Shown piece after piece: positions 1 to 12,684 of a stretch of DNA of 64,000 nt. Source of the DNA: Branchiostoma floridae (lineage: Eukaryota; Chordata; Leptocardii; Amphioxiformes; Branchiostomatidae); assembly GCF_000003815.2 (NCBI RefSeq), contig NC_049988.1, positions 12,739,969 to 12,803,968 of the forward strand. Reading direction: 5' to 3'. A model generated the notes under the pieces. The model was not told the DNA's origin, did not search any database, and saw nothing but the letters and a program-made list of their open reading frames with translations. The translations under genes were made by a program, and so were the position numbers. Position 1 is the first letter of the stretch, and each line of letters opens with the position of its first letter.

Positions 1-232
1 AGCCCATCATAGGTTACCGGCGGAAAAGCAAAATATGTATAGTGGTCGCGAGTTCGTGAGTTCAATGCCCGGTTGAGTCGAACCGAAGGCCTGAGCTTTA
101 AAATGGATTGTGCTACTTTCTGTGCTCAACACTCAGTATTTTGGAAATGGTAATGCAGTTGGACATACAACACTACCCCCCCCCCCCCAAATAGTTTCAT
201 CTACTTATAACCTTACTAACGTTAGTAGAAAA

Positions 233-730
233 TAGGATATTGGAAATTCTTTCTCTACAAAATCAGCAGGTACTTACATTGCTTACGTTTCGATGTCTCT
301 CATGACACCTTCGTCAGAGCTTCTAACTGGAGTTATGCTATTCACCGCCATATGTAACTGGTGTAGGTGGCGCTTTTGCGGTGAGAAAACGATCCCAAAC
401 GTGGCTAAGCTTGTATGCCCCCTCGTCCCAGTTCATCACTGGTGTTGACTTTCTACACACCGCTTACAGTACCAATCCCTATGCAGAAGGTCTCCTCCTC
501 ACCCTGACGCCCCTAGGTCTGAGGGCCTATGAGCCTCTGGACAAAAGATCTCCATGCTCCTCTCTCTAAGGCCATGTCCTTGACTTTATCAAAGTTCGGT
601 TCTTCTTTACTTTCCGTTTCCTTAATCTGGTCTATCCACCGTTTTCTTGGCCTGCCTGCCGGACTCTTCTTTTTTGGTTTCCAGTTGAAAATTCTTTTAT
701 CGTCTCTGTGGTCTGGCACTGCAGAAGTAA
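233..730 (-). mobile_element. LINE-like 3' end remnant (reverse transcriptase C-terminal tail)
   Basis: On the minus strand PDHRDDKRIFNWKPKKKS, AGRPRKRWIDQI and LERGAWRSFVQRL resemble the C-terminal tail of non-LTR retrotransposon polyproteins. A 3' segment follows, with the reverse complement of TTACGTTTCGATGTCT and CAGAGCTTCT; the segment recurs at 2465-2625. No RT catalytic core is present. Family not assigned. Confidence 0.5.
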
Positions 731-1839
731 CTGTACGAACTTCTGCGGCTCAGCGATTCAGAATCTAAGATAAGTTCCGTCATATGCTCCATTAGTTGCT
801 GGGAGGGCCTTAACTTTTTGCATTCTCTGCTGTAGTCCATCTTTCGTTTACCTTGTAATACGTTTTCTTTTAGTGAATGCACTTTCATCTTTTAGATATA
901 TAGTGTGCCGGACATGCAATACAATTTAAGCAATTCCTGTCCATTTACATTTGTATTCACCATGAGTTTCCTGCTTTCGACCAATTTTCATTTGCTGCGT
1001 GAGATAAAACAAATAGTTCAAATGTTGGATCAACCCCTTTGGATTGGATAATAAACCAGAAATAGCAAATTTTCTCCCAATTTCATCCAATCTATCTTTC
1101 GTCGCATGACAAAATGGTTCTTTTAAGCTGCCTTTCCTTCGTTTGAACCATGCTCATTTGATTTAGGACATTTTCCTGCAGGCTATTAAGTCATTATTTT
1201 TCAAAATTCATCTTATGCGGACATTTATGACATGTTACAAGACGCGGAAGACTTCCTGTCGATTTCTACAATACAATTATCTATAATAAGCTTCCTGCTA
1301 TTGGCCCATTTTTGTTCGCCTTGCGATGTAATACATTTCGTTCCATATTTTAGTTATCCGAAGTATGCGGTAAGCTTTAAACGAGAGAGTCATAGGCTGC
1401 AGCTGTTTCAGAAAAGGAAAATCTTGAAGCAATTTTTTCGACCCATTTTGTATAAAAGAGGTTCTACCGGCAGGCTTTTTACGTATTTTCATCTGGCTTT
1501 TGATAGTATTATTTCGTCGATGTTTAACCGTTTTCTTTTTGAATACGTTGCAAAACGGAGAAGGAAAAATTCCTATTAACTACAGCCTACTTATCAATAA
1601 GTCTATTCTAATTTTGTTTCTTTTAATGATATTCGCGTGAGCATGTCTATTTCTAAGCAGAAGTTTTTTTATAAGTAATATGCTGTAGAATGTACAAAGA
1701 AACTTACAATGAGCCGGAAATATGTCGTAGATATAAAAAAAATGTATCGGAAAGATGTGAAAGAACAAATATAATCTATTGTTAGATAATCCATAATCTT
1801 TATGTAGCCGATTTTTTAACACTCATAAACATCAAGATT

Positions 1840-1975
1840 TCATAATGAAGGCAACTTTGTTTTTAGTTCACAAAAGGCAACGTCTTTTTTCTTTTAAATT
1901 CACAGGCTTGTATGGGTTTTAGGGTTTCCAGAGGATGTTATTCGTAAAATCAAATCGACGTTGCTAAATAAATCT
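1840..1975. repeat. Dispersed repeat, family with 15633-15720 and 30075-30190
   Basis: TTTCATAATGAAGGCAACTT through TGTATGGGTTTTAGGGTTTC and CAGAGGATG matches 30087-30170 (ATGAAGGTAACTT, CATGGGTTTTTGGGTCCCCA, GAGGGTGCCATCC). The end motif, ATATGGATGACATCCTCTGG in the other orientation, is at 15640 and, in part, at 3846 and 29836. Confidence 0.65.
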
Positions 1976-2111
1976 CCTGTCTTTGACATATTTTATTTGC
2001 CTTGTGTCATAATCATCATTTTTTTCTTAGTTTTGGCAACATATCATAACTTAAATGATACCCAAAACTTCACGAGCGCTCTTTCAAAAGGAATTATTGT
2101 CTTTCGTATCA

Positions 2112-2290
2112 CGTTATACTCTCCAAGCAGAGGTTAGGATCCGGCTGTTTTTTTAACGTTTTTCACGTTTTTTTAACGTATTTCGTCATTTTTTTTTGCT
2201 GTGTTTGGCCGGACACAGCAAAAAGAAAATGACAAAATAGAAAGCCCAATAAAAACGGCTAAAAAACGTTAAAAAAAAACCGGAGGTCCA
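2112..2290. repeat. Foldback element (long imperfect hairpin)
   Basis: The left arm, with GGCTGTTTTTTTAACG and CATTTTTTTTTGCTGTGT, pairs with ACACAGCAAAAAGAAAATG and AAACGGCTAAAAAACGTTAA on the right, around a short TTGGCCGG centre. The left end, TCTCCAAGCAGAGGTTAGG, recurs at 24503 and, diverged, at 24668, so this is a dispersed family. Confidence 0.75.
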
Positions 2291-2464
2291 TTCACGTTAC
2301 AGGTCCATTTGAATGACCAATGTATCAATCAACAGTTTTTCAACAGTTTTAGTTTTGAATTTAAAGTACAAATCATGCAATCTACTCTTCTTTTGATGTA
2401 CCTAAAGATCGAACGAATAAATGTTTAGGTATAGAAATTAATACAGGATGTAAGCCTGAAATGT

Positions 2465-2625
2465 ATCATGAATATAGGATATGGGAGATTTCTTTTCCAC
2501 AACTACTATGTACTTACTTGACTTACGTTTCGATGTCTGACAGACACTTTCATCAGAGCTTCTGCTTCTCGCCGCTATAATTAATAAGTAGCCGATGTAG
2601 GTGGCGCTTTTGCGGCGAAAAAATG
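2465..2625 (-). repeat. Second copy of the segment at 233-400
   Basis: Shares with 233-400, in order, TACTTAC, TTACGTTTCGATGTCT, TCAGAGCTTCT and GTAGGTGGCGCTTTTGCGG. Likely the 3' tail of the same retroelement family. Confidence 0.7.
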
Positions 2626-3344
2626 CGAAAAAAATATGAATAATTGTTAAAAACTTCAAAGATACTCTGAAGGCATTACTGTTTAAATTTGGTCAATGTC
2701 GACCGACATGCCCACTTGAAGAATCTGCTCAGCTCCGATAAGAATATTCAGAAGAGAAACTGTAAATGTAGTAAAATTTTATTGGTGAGTTTTGTTGTTA
2801 CGTGCTCGAGGCACCTCCTCTAATCATGACCCCCACTTTATGTCCAACCAAAAGACGAATGTACTTCCAACCAGTATACCCTTCTATAACCTTGTTGTAT
2901 TATCATAGACTGACTATTACAGGTAGTAACGGTAGCCTACGTAGCAGTCTTCGGAACGGGGCTGGGTTTTTGTTTCCTCTTGTGCCGGGGCAAAGACTCA
3001 CTTTCACGGAAAACTCCCTTCCACAGCAAACTCCCTTCCTCGGCAAACTCCTTTTCCCGACAAGAGAACATATCCAATGTTGAAAATCGCGAACCAAAGC
3101 ACCCACGAAAAAAAAGCACCAACAAAAGCCAGCCCCGTTAAGAAGACTGCAGCAGTGGAGGATATAGTAACGAGTGCTTTCATAGACAGAGTATCAGAGA
3201 TCGTACGACTGTTGTCAACCTTGTAAACACAGATCTCCTATGTAGTTATCCTTATGTTGCGTTGCCTCTATAACCTAGTTCAGAAAACAAACCTCGTGTA
3301 TCTGTTAACGTAATGCTGTTATTGTTATTGTATATCGTATTGTT

Positions 3345-3440
3345 ACCTGGGTTAGCCCTTTATAATAGCCTCCTAGTTGAGTAGCTTTTGCTCTTGCTTC
3401 ACTCTATACAGCCGAATAAATCAAATTAGAATAAAAAAGA
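3345..3440 (+). repeat. Retroelement 3'-tail-like repeat
   Basis: GGTTAGCCCTTTATAATAGC ... CTAGTTGAGTAGC ... CAGCCGAATAAATC. A close copy is at 35955-36055 (GGCTAGCCCTTTGTAATAGC ... AATAAATAAATAAATAGA). Ending in A-rich simple repeats suggests a LINE or SINE 3' tail. Confidence 0.6.
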
Positions 3441-3517
3441 ATCCAAACCGGGGTCTACCAGCAGTTACCAATTACCAGAAGCCCCACTTTGAAGCTACTA
3501 CCAATTGAGCTACGTAG
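3433..3517 (-). repeat. tRNA-derived SINE head
   Basis: The minus strand reads TAGCTCAATTGGTAG, a near-perfect pol III box A of tRNA type. About 45 nt later comes CGGTTTGGATTC, a degenerate box B. No cloverleaf acceptor stem was found, so this is a SINE or tRNA relic, not a tRNA gene. Confidence 0.6.
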
Positions 3518-4659
3518 TGTTCACTTTCAAGCAATTCCTGGAAATGAAGAAAAAACGAAGATCAATAACGTTCAACAAACTTGAAATCAATAATTTGATG
3601 AAAATTATGATAGGGGAAATCAAATCGATTCTAACCGTACATGTTGTGGGGTTGCTCATGAAAATTGGACTTTCAATTCCCATTGAAATCAACTTGCTTC
3701 GATCCAACAATACTTATTGATTATGATTTAATGAAATTATAATAGGCAGGTTCAAATATGCAGTGTTTCCAGCGGTGGAAATGGCAAAACTAAACAATGT
3801 TCTCAAACCACACGTTCTTAATGATAATGACATATTGATTTGATTATATGGATGACATCCTCTTAATTTTTTTGTTATTTCGTATCTTACTCTTAGCATA
3901 GCCTACGATGTTCTTGCGTGGAGTCAAAATCGTAGTATTGCTTATATACTAAGTAATGAGTTCAGAAAAATGGCGCATTGTTATTTATTATTAAGACTAG
4001 TATAATACTAGAGCTGATATTTTATAATATTATTTTTCAAAGCGTAGGATTGCAATATAAATAATGAAAATATATATAGAATTAGATAATTGTAGAAAAT
4101 ATGTGAAAATCACGCATCATGCGGTTGTATTACTCCGCAATCATACATGTTTATGCACAAACACCGAAATCTAAAGTAGTACGCGATACTAAGTTTGGCG
4201 ATTTTTTCCCCTGTAAACAAATGATCTAAATGTATGGCATGATACCTCACTACAAAACAAGTGCAACACAACCGGAAGCTTGTCACTTTATATAAGTCCC
4301 TGTTACCGGACAAGTTAGTACAATCAGGATTTGGGCATACACCATTTTTTAGTGTATGACTCGCAGATATGCTATTATCCTATCACAAAATCATATCACG
4401 TTATCTTAGAGCACATTCAGATCTCCAGCAAAGAGTGCCAAGGGTTTGTTTGCACCACGTGGTTTTGTGACAATGGGGGTTTCTGCACAAGTTACATCGT
4501 TAGTTAGTTACCACATCTTTCAGTGTCATTATTCACTGTTGCCACTTAATAGTGAACGCGACTAGCATATGGAAAATATGTAGCGGCGAAAACACACTGC
4601 CAATGGACATACATGTAAGAAAGCAACACCCCTCATAAATAAATAGCCTCTTCCATTGA

Positions 4660-5490
4660 CCTCCTGACCTGTCATGTCTCATACCTCCTGTCACTCCCGC
4701 ACTTTATTTTTATACTCATGGAGAAAAACGAGCCAAAGGTCACCGTGGTAAATCTACATTTCTACACATGACGTTACGACAAGGACGGGGGCCGCCACAT
4801 ACTACCCATAACCTTTAACCCCGGCTCTTGGAGCCAAATCCAAGTGCACCTTTTTTCCATACTACTGCGTCAAAACCGTACATTCAAACAGAAGACGCTG
4901 ACAGATGATTTTCTGTGGCATGTCTGGCACAAGCAACTGGTCAAATGCGATAAATCTTTGTCTGGATCAATATACTTTCATTGTACCATGACGGGGGTAG
5001 CTATAGGTTACCAAGCATCTATTATCCTTTGTTTTGTGCATAATCCTTGTGGTAAACTTCTTTCATATACTACACAAATCACAACCACACATTAAACAGT
5101 ATATACACAGGAATATCACGTTCTAAATCTATTGCCTGAACAACGGGACCAATTTGACAAATCTAAATCTTGACCCATCAATTTTCATTGAAGCAGAAGA
5201 GAGGAGGGGCACAGATTACTAACCATCTTTAAACCATTCCCTAATTTATATACTTTATGCACCACAATAATCCAAACAGAAGACCCGAAAAATTATTTCA
5301 AAAAGTATGACTTGAGCAATGTGGTAAAGGTAATAAATCTACATCTGGACCGGTCATACGTTCATTGAACTAGGACGGGGGCCGCCACAGGCTTCAAACC
5401 ACCTTTGATTCGCTATTCTGTTAGTCCAATTCTTGTGTCGAATTTCTTGCACGCTACATGCGTCGCAACCATACATTCAAGCAGTATGCT
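4660..5490. repeat. Degenerate tandem array, about 195-bp unit, four copies
   Basis: Related blocks start near 4748, 4950, 5150 and 5335. Each has AAATCTACAT/AAATCTTTGT, then a CATT step and GACGGGGGCCGCCAC or GACGGGGGTAGC. GCGTC..AACC.TACATTCAA recurs at 4867 and 5460. There is no reading frame of interest. Confidence 0.6.
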
Positions 5491-7020
5491 CTAGGGGTGG
5501 GTACCGGTACAGAAAATGCAGGTCCAGGTCCGGTTCAGGTCCAGAGGACGAGGTCCAGTTCAGAATGTGATAACTTGTGAATGGACGATACTCAAAACAA
5601 TGGTTCATTTCGTTAAAAAGAAATCTGTTTTGTAGAGTGTTTAACTCCCATTGACGTTTTGAAATCCTACAAGGCTAAATGCCGTTATATGATTAACTGT
5701 AAAACTTACTTAAAAAATTACTATAGACTCTAATCTACTTCGCTCTTGTCATTTTCCTCGACCGGTAGGCCTCCAAACGTGTGAATGTCTAATCAGATAA
5801 CCTGTTCATTTTCCATTAGGTCCAACATCCGGTCCAATGACTTTTTTCAGGTCCGGTTTTTAACGGGGGGCGAGATCACTAGCGTTTTCGCCCCCCTTTA
5901 GCGTTTTCGCCCCCCCCCCCCCCCCCCAAGAGCAGCTGGTTACTACATATTACAGGTGCGCTACCTGGTACTATACTGCACCTGGGGAGTAACGTATATG
6001 GTGTGTTACCTGGTACCTATATGGCACCTTATTACCGTACCGTAAGATGTCATACCTCGAAAGTCGATACTATATTGTTCGGTGCAAACATGACATTGAA
6101 ATGAAAAAGACAATTTTTTCAGCTGAGGCGGCATAAAAACAGTGCTACTGCGAACGTATAAATCAACACCGTCTATGGTACGGAATACGTCAGCTATATG
6201 TTTTCAATTTGTCACAGTGTTTTCTTTCTTGTGCTGGAAACATTTTCAAAGCACTAACAAAAACACACGTACGTAAATAATAGTTTCTCATTATAAACAC
6301 TATCTACGCGCATGTTGATATAGCTGTTGCTAAATGCTACACAAACACTGGTAAAGTACCAGTCTTAAGAAACACGGGTAAATGCATCAGTTCCTAAATA
6401 CTAGAAAAAACAGTCATGTTGGAGGTGAGGATATCCCTTGGCCAGGTGCATATACCAAAATGTGCGTTATTCTAATTAATACCTAATATTTGCATAATTA
6501 ATAAAGACATTACATAGTTCTTTTGTGGTCACTTCATGGTAGAGACTTCATATTGGGGATATATAGGTTGCTTGAGGACAGGTGAATACAATGAAATACA
6601 TCTTATGTCAAGACTCAGGTATATGCAATAATGGGAATACAAGGGACCCAACCCTCCTCGTCTGAAACAAGTTCAACTATCTTATTACCATGTAATTACG
6701 TTAATATTGATACTATGAATGGAGTTATGTATCAAACGCATGTACTTATATCATTCTGAAACTGAATTTTGTGATTTATACCAATCAACTTCTAAAATGT
6801 CATGTAAACCCGTTTTTTTTGGGGGGGGGGGGCGAAATCCCTAAAGGGGGGCGAGGTAGGGGGGCGAGATCACTAGCCGGGGAGGGCGAGATCGCTAGTG
6901 ATTTCGCCCCGGGGGGGGGGGGGGGGGGGAAAACCCCAAGAAATTCCCCCCCCCCCCCACGGGGGGGGGGGGGGCGAGATCGCGTCACACCGGTACACCG
7001 TACCGGTACCCACCCCTAGA
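5490..7020. mobile_element. Non-autonomous TIR element of about 1.5 kb, hAT-like ends
   Basis: Ends are TCTAGGGGTGGGTACCGGTA and its inverted partner TACCGGTACCCACCCCTAGA. TAGGGGTGGG-type ends are typical of hAT elements. A TATGC flanks both sides, but no perfect 8-bp duplication was seen. Inside are AGGTCCAGGTCCGG repeats and, at 5865-5930 and 6816-6975, runs of G and C with GGGCGAGATCACTAG motifs. No transposase remains. ORFs across the poly-G runs are compositional. Confidence 0.7.
6816..6975. repeat. Poly-G/poly-C cluster inside the 5490-7020 element
   Basis: Several G runs of 10-19 bases, separated by GGGCGAGATC-type spacers, and one C run on the same strand. G-quadruplex formation is plausible. 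Run lengths may be unreliable in an assembly. Confidence 0.7.
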
Positions 7021-7885
7021 CTATGCTCTGAAAGATCTAGCGCACCGAGCACGTGGAATTTAGCCTCAGGTGACTTTTGTGAATACACAGGAAAATCTCT
7101 TCAAGACAAATAATCCCAAAGACCAAAAGCCAAGTATAGAGAATTCAAAGGTCAAACTGACAAGGGTGAGGGCGGACTTATCGAGCTTTGTAGTGATTCT
7201 AGGCTTGTTCACCTCCCTAGCCAACGCGAAGAAAAATGGGGAATATGGCTTTTGGTATAAGTCGATAGATCCGCAGAATTTCGTCACACCCTAAATCTTG
7301 TATACCTTAGATAGTGCTTTTCAAATATCAAATTCAGTTTTTGATTCGGTTTTAAGAACCTTGGCATGCGACATTTCAAAATAAAATATATACATAAACC
7401 GAGTCAGCGACTACAGTGTCTAAAATTCGAATAATACACAGATATAGATTACACTTATCTTGATAACTAAAATACAATTTCAAATTTAGTTCTAAATTCA
7501 TAACAATGAAAAGTTCATGAAATACATTGCATCATAAAGAGTATCAGATTTGGAAAACTTTTGAATTGTGTCTTTAGAATCCGTCACAAATTCTTTGTAT
7601 TTCTTATCGCTTTAGAAAGGGAAGGAAGAAATAAAAAAAAAACTTCTTATCTTCTATATTGACTACAGTCTAGCATAAAAACTATTATGTGGGCGTCTGT
7701 AAAAGCCTTTGCCAATATTTTCTAAATTCTAACACAAGCCTAGCTTTTTGGTGCCTGGGGGTATTTTCGGATCTTGACTTTTGAGCAGTGTTAACGTCGG
7801 GGACGCAAAAGGTCAAGGGCAGAGAGGTTAAAGAAATTTAAACACAAGTCACAATTTACACCAATTACAGAAAAGATTTGCTTCC

Positions 7886-7898
7886 ACACACACACACA

Positions 7899-7930
<32 letters not shown>

Positions 7931-8139
7931 TGTACACACACACATACGCAAACGCATGCACACACACACAAACACAGTACACACACACACACACACACGC
8001 ACGCCCCCCCAACACACACAAACACACACACACATGTACACACACACATACGCAAACGCATGCACAAACACACACACACAGTACATACACACACACACAC
8101 ATACACACACATACACACATACACACACACTCACACACC
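7886..8139. repeat. (CA)n microsatellite with 104-bp higher-order duplication
   Basis: Almost pure CA repeats. CATGTACACACACACATACG plus CAAACGCATGCAC occurs at 7929 and again at 8033, so a 104-bp block was duplicated. Cys/Val and Thr/His ORFs here are artefacts. Confidence 0.95.
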
Positions 8140-8499
8140 CAAATAGATTTAAAGCTACCGAAAATATAACCATCTTGGCGAAGGCAGTTACATTAGTTGA
8201 AATGAGAAGATTATGCACGTGGCCTTAGGTGTTCTAGATCCTGCTGACTATGGAAGTTTGCTTAAGGACAAGGTCTTGTAATATGAGTCTAAGCCTGGTT
8301 TCAGACAAGGGATCATTTTCGGAACCTGTGAGACAACTTTAATACACTCCACACAATAAAAGATTAACTTTGGCTCAAAAATTGCTTCCTGCCAAGTTTC
8401 AACGCTTGCAGCTTTGTTGAACGTGGTTAGTGGTGAAGGTCGCTTGCCTTGAAGTTGTACCCCTACCACGCAAAGATAACCCCCATAGAGATTTCTGTA

Positions 8500-9400
8500 G
8501 CAAACCCTTAAGAGTGATGAATCACGAAAAATAAAGGTTAGACAACTTGGAGTGTTATAGAATTTATCGTAAGTTGTTTTTCTATTTTACAAGAACGAGG
8601 TTTAGGCGCTTGTTCCCCCCTCCCGAGCGAAAAAAAAGTCCACTGTATATATATATATATTGTACTATACAGTGTATATATCAGTTCAGTGTATATATAC
8701 AAATCATTAAACCATTTCATCATCATCATTTAACTAATCATCCGTTTGTGAGATAGCATATCAGCATCAACATGTGTCTTATTTGCAATACAAACTATAA
8801 ATTCCATCCATTGATGAGATGAATATGAATTTCAGCGTATGTCCCCTGTATAATGGTGCGGTCCAAAAAGTGTACGGTTATTCTAATAACCAACCACTTT
8901 TGACGTTACGGCCTGATAACCCATAGAAAATGGGGGCCTCTGATTGGCCAACTCTATCTCTAACTCTATCTGGATATATGATAATATAGCTTACACAAGC
9001 TCAAATGTTGCAAGAGTAGTCCACGTAATGTATGAACAAAAACATAATTTAGTTAGCCCCCACACGAAACCACACGAAACCAAACACTGCATTCTGTATT
9101 AGACTCTTAACAAAAACGAATAACAAGAAATTTCATTCATTCATTCTTTCTTGACCTATCCTGTTTCAAAGTCTGCAACAAAAACACCCCCTGCATTTCT
9201 AGATAAATATGGTAGGGGACACAGACTTAGGCCACTTTTTACGACTAAATGCTCAATCTACTGACCGAAAGTCATGACCATATCTTGTCCAGATCACGAA
9301 ATTATATCAAAACCAGAAATTCCATTGCGGTACTATTATCAATAGCAAGCAAATAGGATCCAAAATACGATTATTTCGAATAGCCATCAACCCCTACTAA
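8500..9400. other. No supported gene
   Basis: AT-rich intergenic DNA with an (AT)n stretch at 8645-8660 and CATCATCATC near 8718. I see no coding signal or clear element. Confidence 0.4.
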
Positions 9401-9599
9401 CATACCAAGTATCAAGGCAGTATAACCAGGCATTCTTAAGATTTCCTGTTCAAAGGTACACCCGTACGGATGCTGAGGAATCATAACCTTGGCCAAGGTA
9501 ACAAGAACATAGTTTCTACGATTAGGCCTCTTTCCCGGCCCCTGCATTCAAGAAAGAATCATACAGGTCTTTGTAGTAACCCCTTGACAGAAAGTTAAA

Positions 9600-10760
9600 G
9601 AAAATGAATCTTACACAGCTTGAAAGATTGATTCAAGGTTGCACTTTCCAAGAAAAACATGTTTATGGCATTTAATTCCTATCCCCACTAGCTAGGAAAA
9701 AACCCACTGAGGTCTACATATCAAACCCTTTTTCATAAACGAATCCCTAAGAAAGATAAATTATCATACACCCTGTATTGTTACCAGACTAAACGAAGGT
9801 TGTATGTAATGCTTTAATGCTTCACAAGAACAACTAGTTTGGACGATTTCAGTTGCCCTTAGCACCAAGGTACAAGAAAAGAGCCACCGTTTGATCGAGG
9901 GAGGTAAGTAGTACTTTATGCAATACTGGTGATCTGCAAGAACTTAGTTCATGCGCTTACGTTTGAGTTGCCAGTAACGAACGCCTACGTGCAAGAAATC
10001 ACACTCCTGGGGTATCTTTATAAAATCCTTTATAAAATTTAAAAGAAACGAAGAAATAAAGCTTACGTAACCTGGAGTGTTACAAGACTGACTTTTCAAA
10101 ATAATTTCAAGGACATGGTTAGACCATTTAAGTCCCCCTCTCATACAGGTTTAAGGTAATGAACACTGAGATGTATGAAAAAATGCAATCCTTTTAAGAA
10201 ACAAAGTTTCTACAGCATCAAAGTGACACAACTTGAAGGTTGATCGACTGTAAGATTGTTGTACACAACAACAACAACGTAGTTGTACGATTAAACACTC
10301 CTCCATTGCATCCAAGAAAATAGCACCAGAAGTCACAATGTCTACAACCCGGTCAGCAACAGCTTGGGGTATTATAAGATTGATGGAAGGTTGTTTCGTA
10401 CTTTCCAAGAAGAAACGGGTAATGGTATTTTAAGTCCCAATGCACGAAAACACCCACTGAGATCTTTGTAACAGAGAAGAGAGGGGTTGTGGCCCTTGAA
10501 GTCCCAGTGCTACCTCCACACTGAGCAAGAAAATAACCCCTGAAATCTCTTACCAAATCCTTATCATGAACGAATCCCAAAAGCAAAGCTTATTACATAA
10601 TCTGTATTGTTGAAAAATTGAAAGAAGGTTGTATGTGGTGCTTCACAAGAACATAGTACGCCTGTAAGTTGTCTTCGAAGGCCGGACGTACAAAAAGATA
10701 ACCTTCACTATCTGTGTTGATCGAAGGATAAATATTTGGGACATTAGTTCACGTGCTTTA
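9600..10760. repeat. Degenerate large tandem repeats
   Basis: Blocks recur with TAATCTGTATTGTT / CACCCTGTATTGTT, GAAGGTTGTATGT, GCTTCACAAGAACA, ACCCACTGAG.TCT and CATGAACGAATCCC / CATAAACGAATCCC. Copies are about 830 bp apart (9730 and 10555). A further trace lies at 12545-12610, beyond the inserted elements. Confidence 0.5.
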
Positions 10761-10799
10761 GTTGCCCAATGTCTACATAAAAGAAATTAGACCGTGTGT

Positions 10800-12540
10800 G
10801 TGTGTGTGTGGGGGGGGGGGGGGTAAGTGCCTACGCCAACTTTGACGTCGTATGACTGCCGAACGACGTGTGCTAGGACTACAAAACTTGGTAACGTTTC
10901 CTAAAATGTTGGCAACAATTTTGCGAGAAAAAAAATTCAGTGATTTTTTTGGGGTAATTTTCCTGATTTTTCGGGTTTATGATAAGCATATTTTACAAAA
11001 ATTCACTCATTTCAGTTTGAATTCTGACATTTCGTGGTTTTATTGCAATACCACAATTGTCTATCTATATCATTAACATGCTGTTTAATGTTATCTAACA
11101 TTTATAACCAAACATTCATTATTTATGCTAATTAATGACGTCATAGGTCAAAATCTAAGATGGCGGACTATGTCTTTATCAACGACAAATACATGTTATT
11201 TTTACTCAAAACACAATCATTTGAAACTTTTTAGTCCACTTCTTTTGGGTTTTGACTTTTGAGGCTATATGTAGAAATAATGTATTTTTGAAAATTCAAG
11301 CTTGTCGATCCAAAATGACGGACAAATGAAGTCATTTTCTCACGTCATATACTAAGGCGTCAGTGTCGTCGTCATTGGCAACAAAAGACTTGGCAGACTT
11401 AGACACCAATAAGGTTATTCTTATAGTCATCTATTTGTTTAATACCTTTAAGTTAACCCTATCCAGACTGGGGGGGGGGGGGGGCTAAAAGTGCCCGCGG
11501 CAACTTTGACCCCCTATAGCTCCCAAACGGCTTGTGCTAAAACAACCAAACTTGATGAGTTTTCCTAAAATATTGTTGGCAACAATTTTAAAAAAATTAG
11601 GGAAGTTTATGATTGTTCGTGTTGCCATGGCAACGGGTTTCTGAAAGGCAAATTTGACAAAAATCACTAATTTTGGTTTAAACGATGGGATTTTAAGATT
11701 TTCTTGCTAAACTAAACATGTTTTCATATATCTTTAATATCTCAGACATTTGAACATTTATAATTAAATATTCATAAATTATGCTAATGAGATAACGTTA
11801 TTGGTCAAAATCCAAGATGGCCGACAATATCATTATTTAAAGTATAACAAGCTTATTTTCACTCAAATTTCATCACTACTTGGTATTTTCTTACAGAAAA
11901 CATTCATTTGAACGTTTCTAATCCATTTTCAATGGGTTTTAGCGTTATATGTTGAAAAACATGTATCTTTAAAAATTTAAGGTTGATAATCCAAGATGGC
12001 GGATAGCCAAACTACAGATGAAGTCCTTCTATGACGTCATGTTGACGTCGTTGCGTCGGCTTTTGAAAAAAAAAGTCTTATAACACTTAAATATTAATAA
12101 GAAACCTTTATTGGTAACTTTTTGAGTGAGATATTTAGGTATTATGGGAATTCCCCATTTTAGCAAAAAATATCAATTAATGACGTCATAATTACGTCAT
12201 AATGATATAAAATTTCAGGAATTATAAAACTCGATGAGCACAACCTTCCCTGCAAATCTGGTGATCGTACAGTAAGCCGTTTTGAAAATACGAAGGGGGG
12301 GTCGAATGAGCACCCCCCCCCCCCGCCCAGAGAAGGCCCAAAAAGCCCAGTCTGGATAGGGTTAAGTACAGCGGAAATTCCATATTTAGAGGGTTTTAGC
12401 TCAAAATATGATATTGTGACATCAAAATTACGTCATATGAAGTCATGACGATACCAAGATTACAGGAAACATTAACATTACCAGTACATCACCCCCTCAA
12501 AATTTGGTGATCGTAACCTAAGCCGTTTTGAAATCCTTAT
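10800..12540. mobile_element. Outer piggyBac-like MITE copy, split by the element at 11457-12361
   Basis: 10810-11452 is homologous to 11470-12100: poly-G, GCCAACTTTGAC / GGCAACTTTGAC, CCTAAAATGTTGGCAACAAT / CCTAAAATATTGTTGGCAAC, TGACGTCAT motifs and CAAGATGGC. 12366-12535 is homologous to about 12120-12290 (TGGTGATCGTA..TAAGCCGTTTTGAAA). The two halves were one copy before the insertion. Confidence 0.75.
11457..12361. mobile_element. Inner piggyBac-like MITE, 905 bp, TTAA target duplication
   Basis: The ends CCCTATCCAGACTGGG and CCCAGTCTGGATAGGG are perfect inverted repeats, flanked on both sides by TTAA (11453-11456 and 12362-12365). TTAA duplication with CCC..GGG ends is the mark of piggyBac-superfamily insertions. 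No transposase inside. Confidence 0.88.
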
Positions 12541-12684
12541 CATAAATGATTTACAAGAATCAAAGCTAATTGTACAACATGTATTGTTACAAGAGTCATC
12601 GAAGTTTTTTTTTAGAATACTTTAGACATGATTGATTGTTTACGAAGCAAGGATAGTTATGACGATGGATGTGTTAAAGTGTTA

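Noticed and set aside
3433-3517. A genuine tRNA gene on the minus strand
   Set aside because: Box A is good, but box B is degenerate and no acceptor-stem pairing was found; it fits a SINE head.
3841-3870. TATATGGATGACATCCTC, which translates as YMDDIL, like a reverse transcriptase active site
   Set aside because: The same string occurs at 15640 and in variant form at 29836 and 30165 as part of a short dispersed repeat, in frames with nearby stops and no other RT motif.
6771-7113. Gly/Pro/Arg-rich ORFs on both strands
   Set aside because: They run through poly-G and poly-C tracts of a transposable element; composition explains them.
7791-8228. Long Cys/Val and Thr/His ORFs on both strands
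   Set aside because: They are translations of the (CA)n microsatellite.
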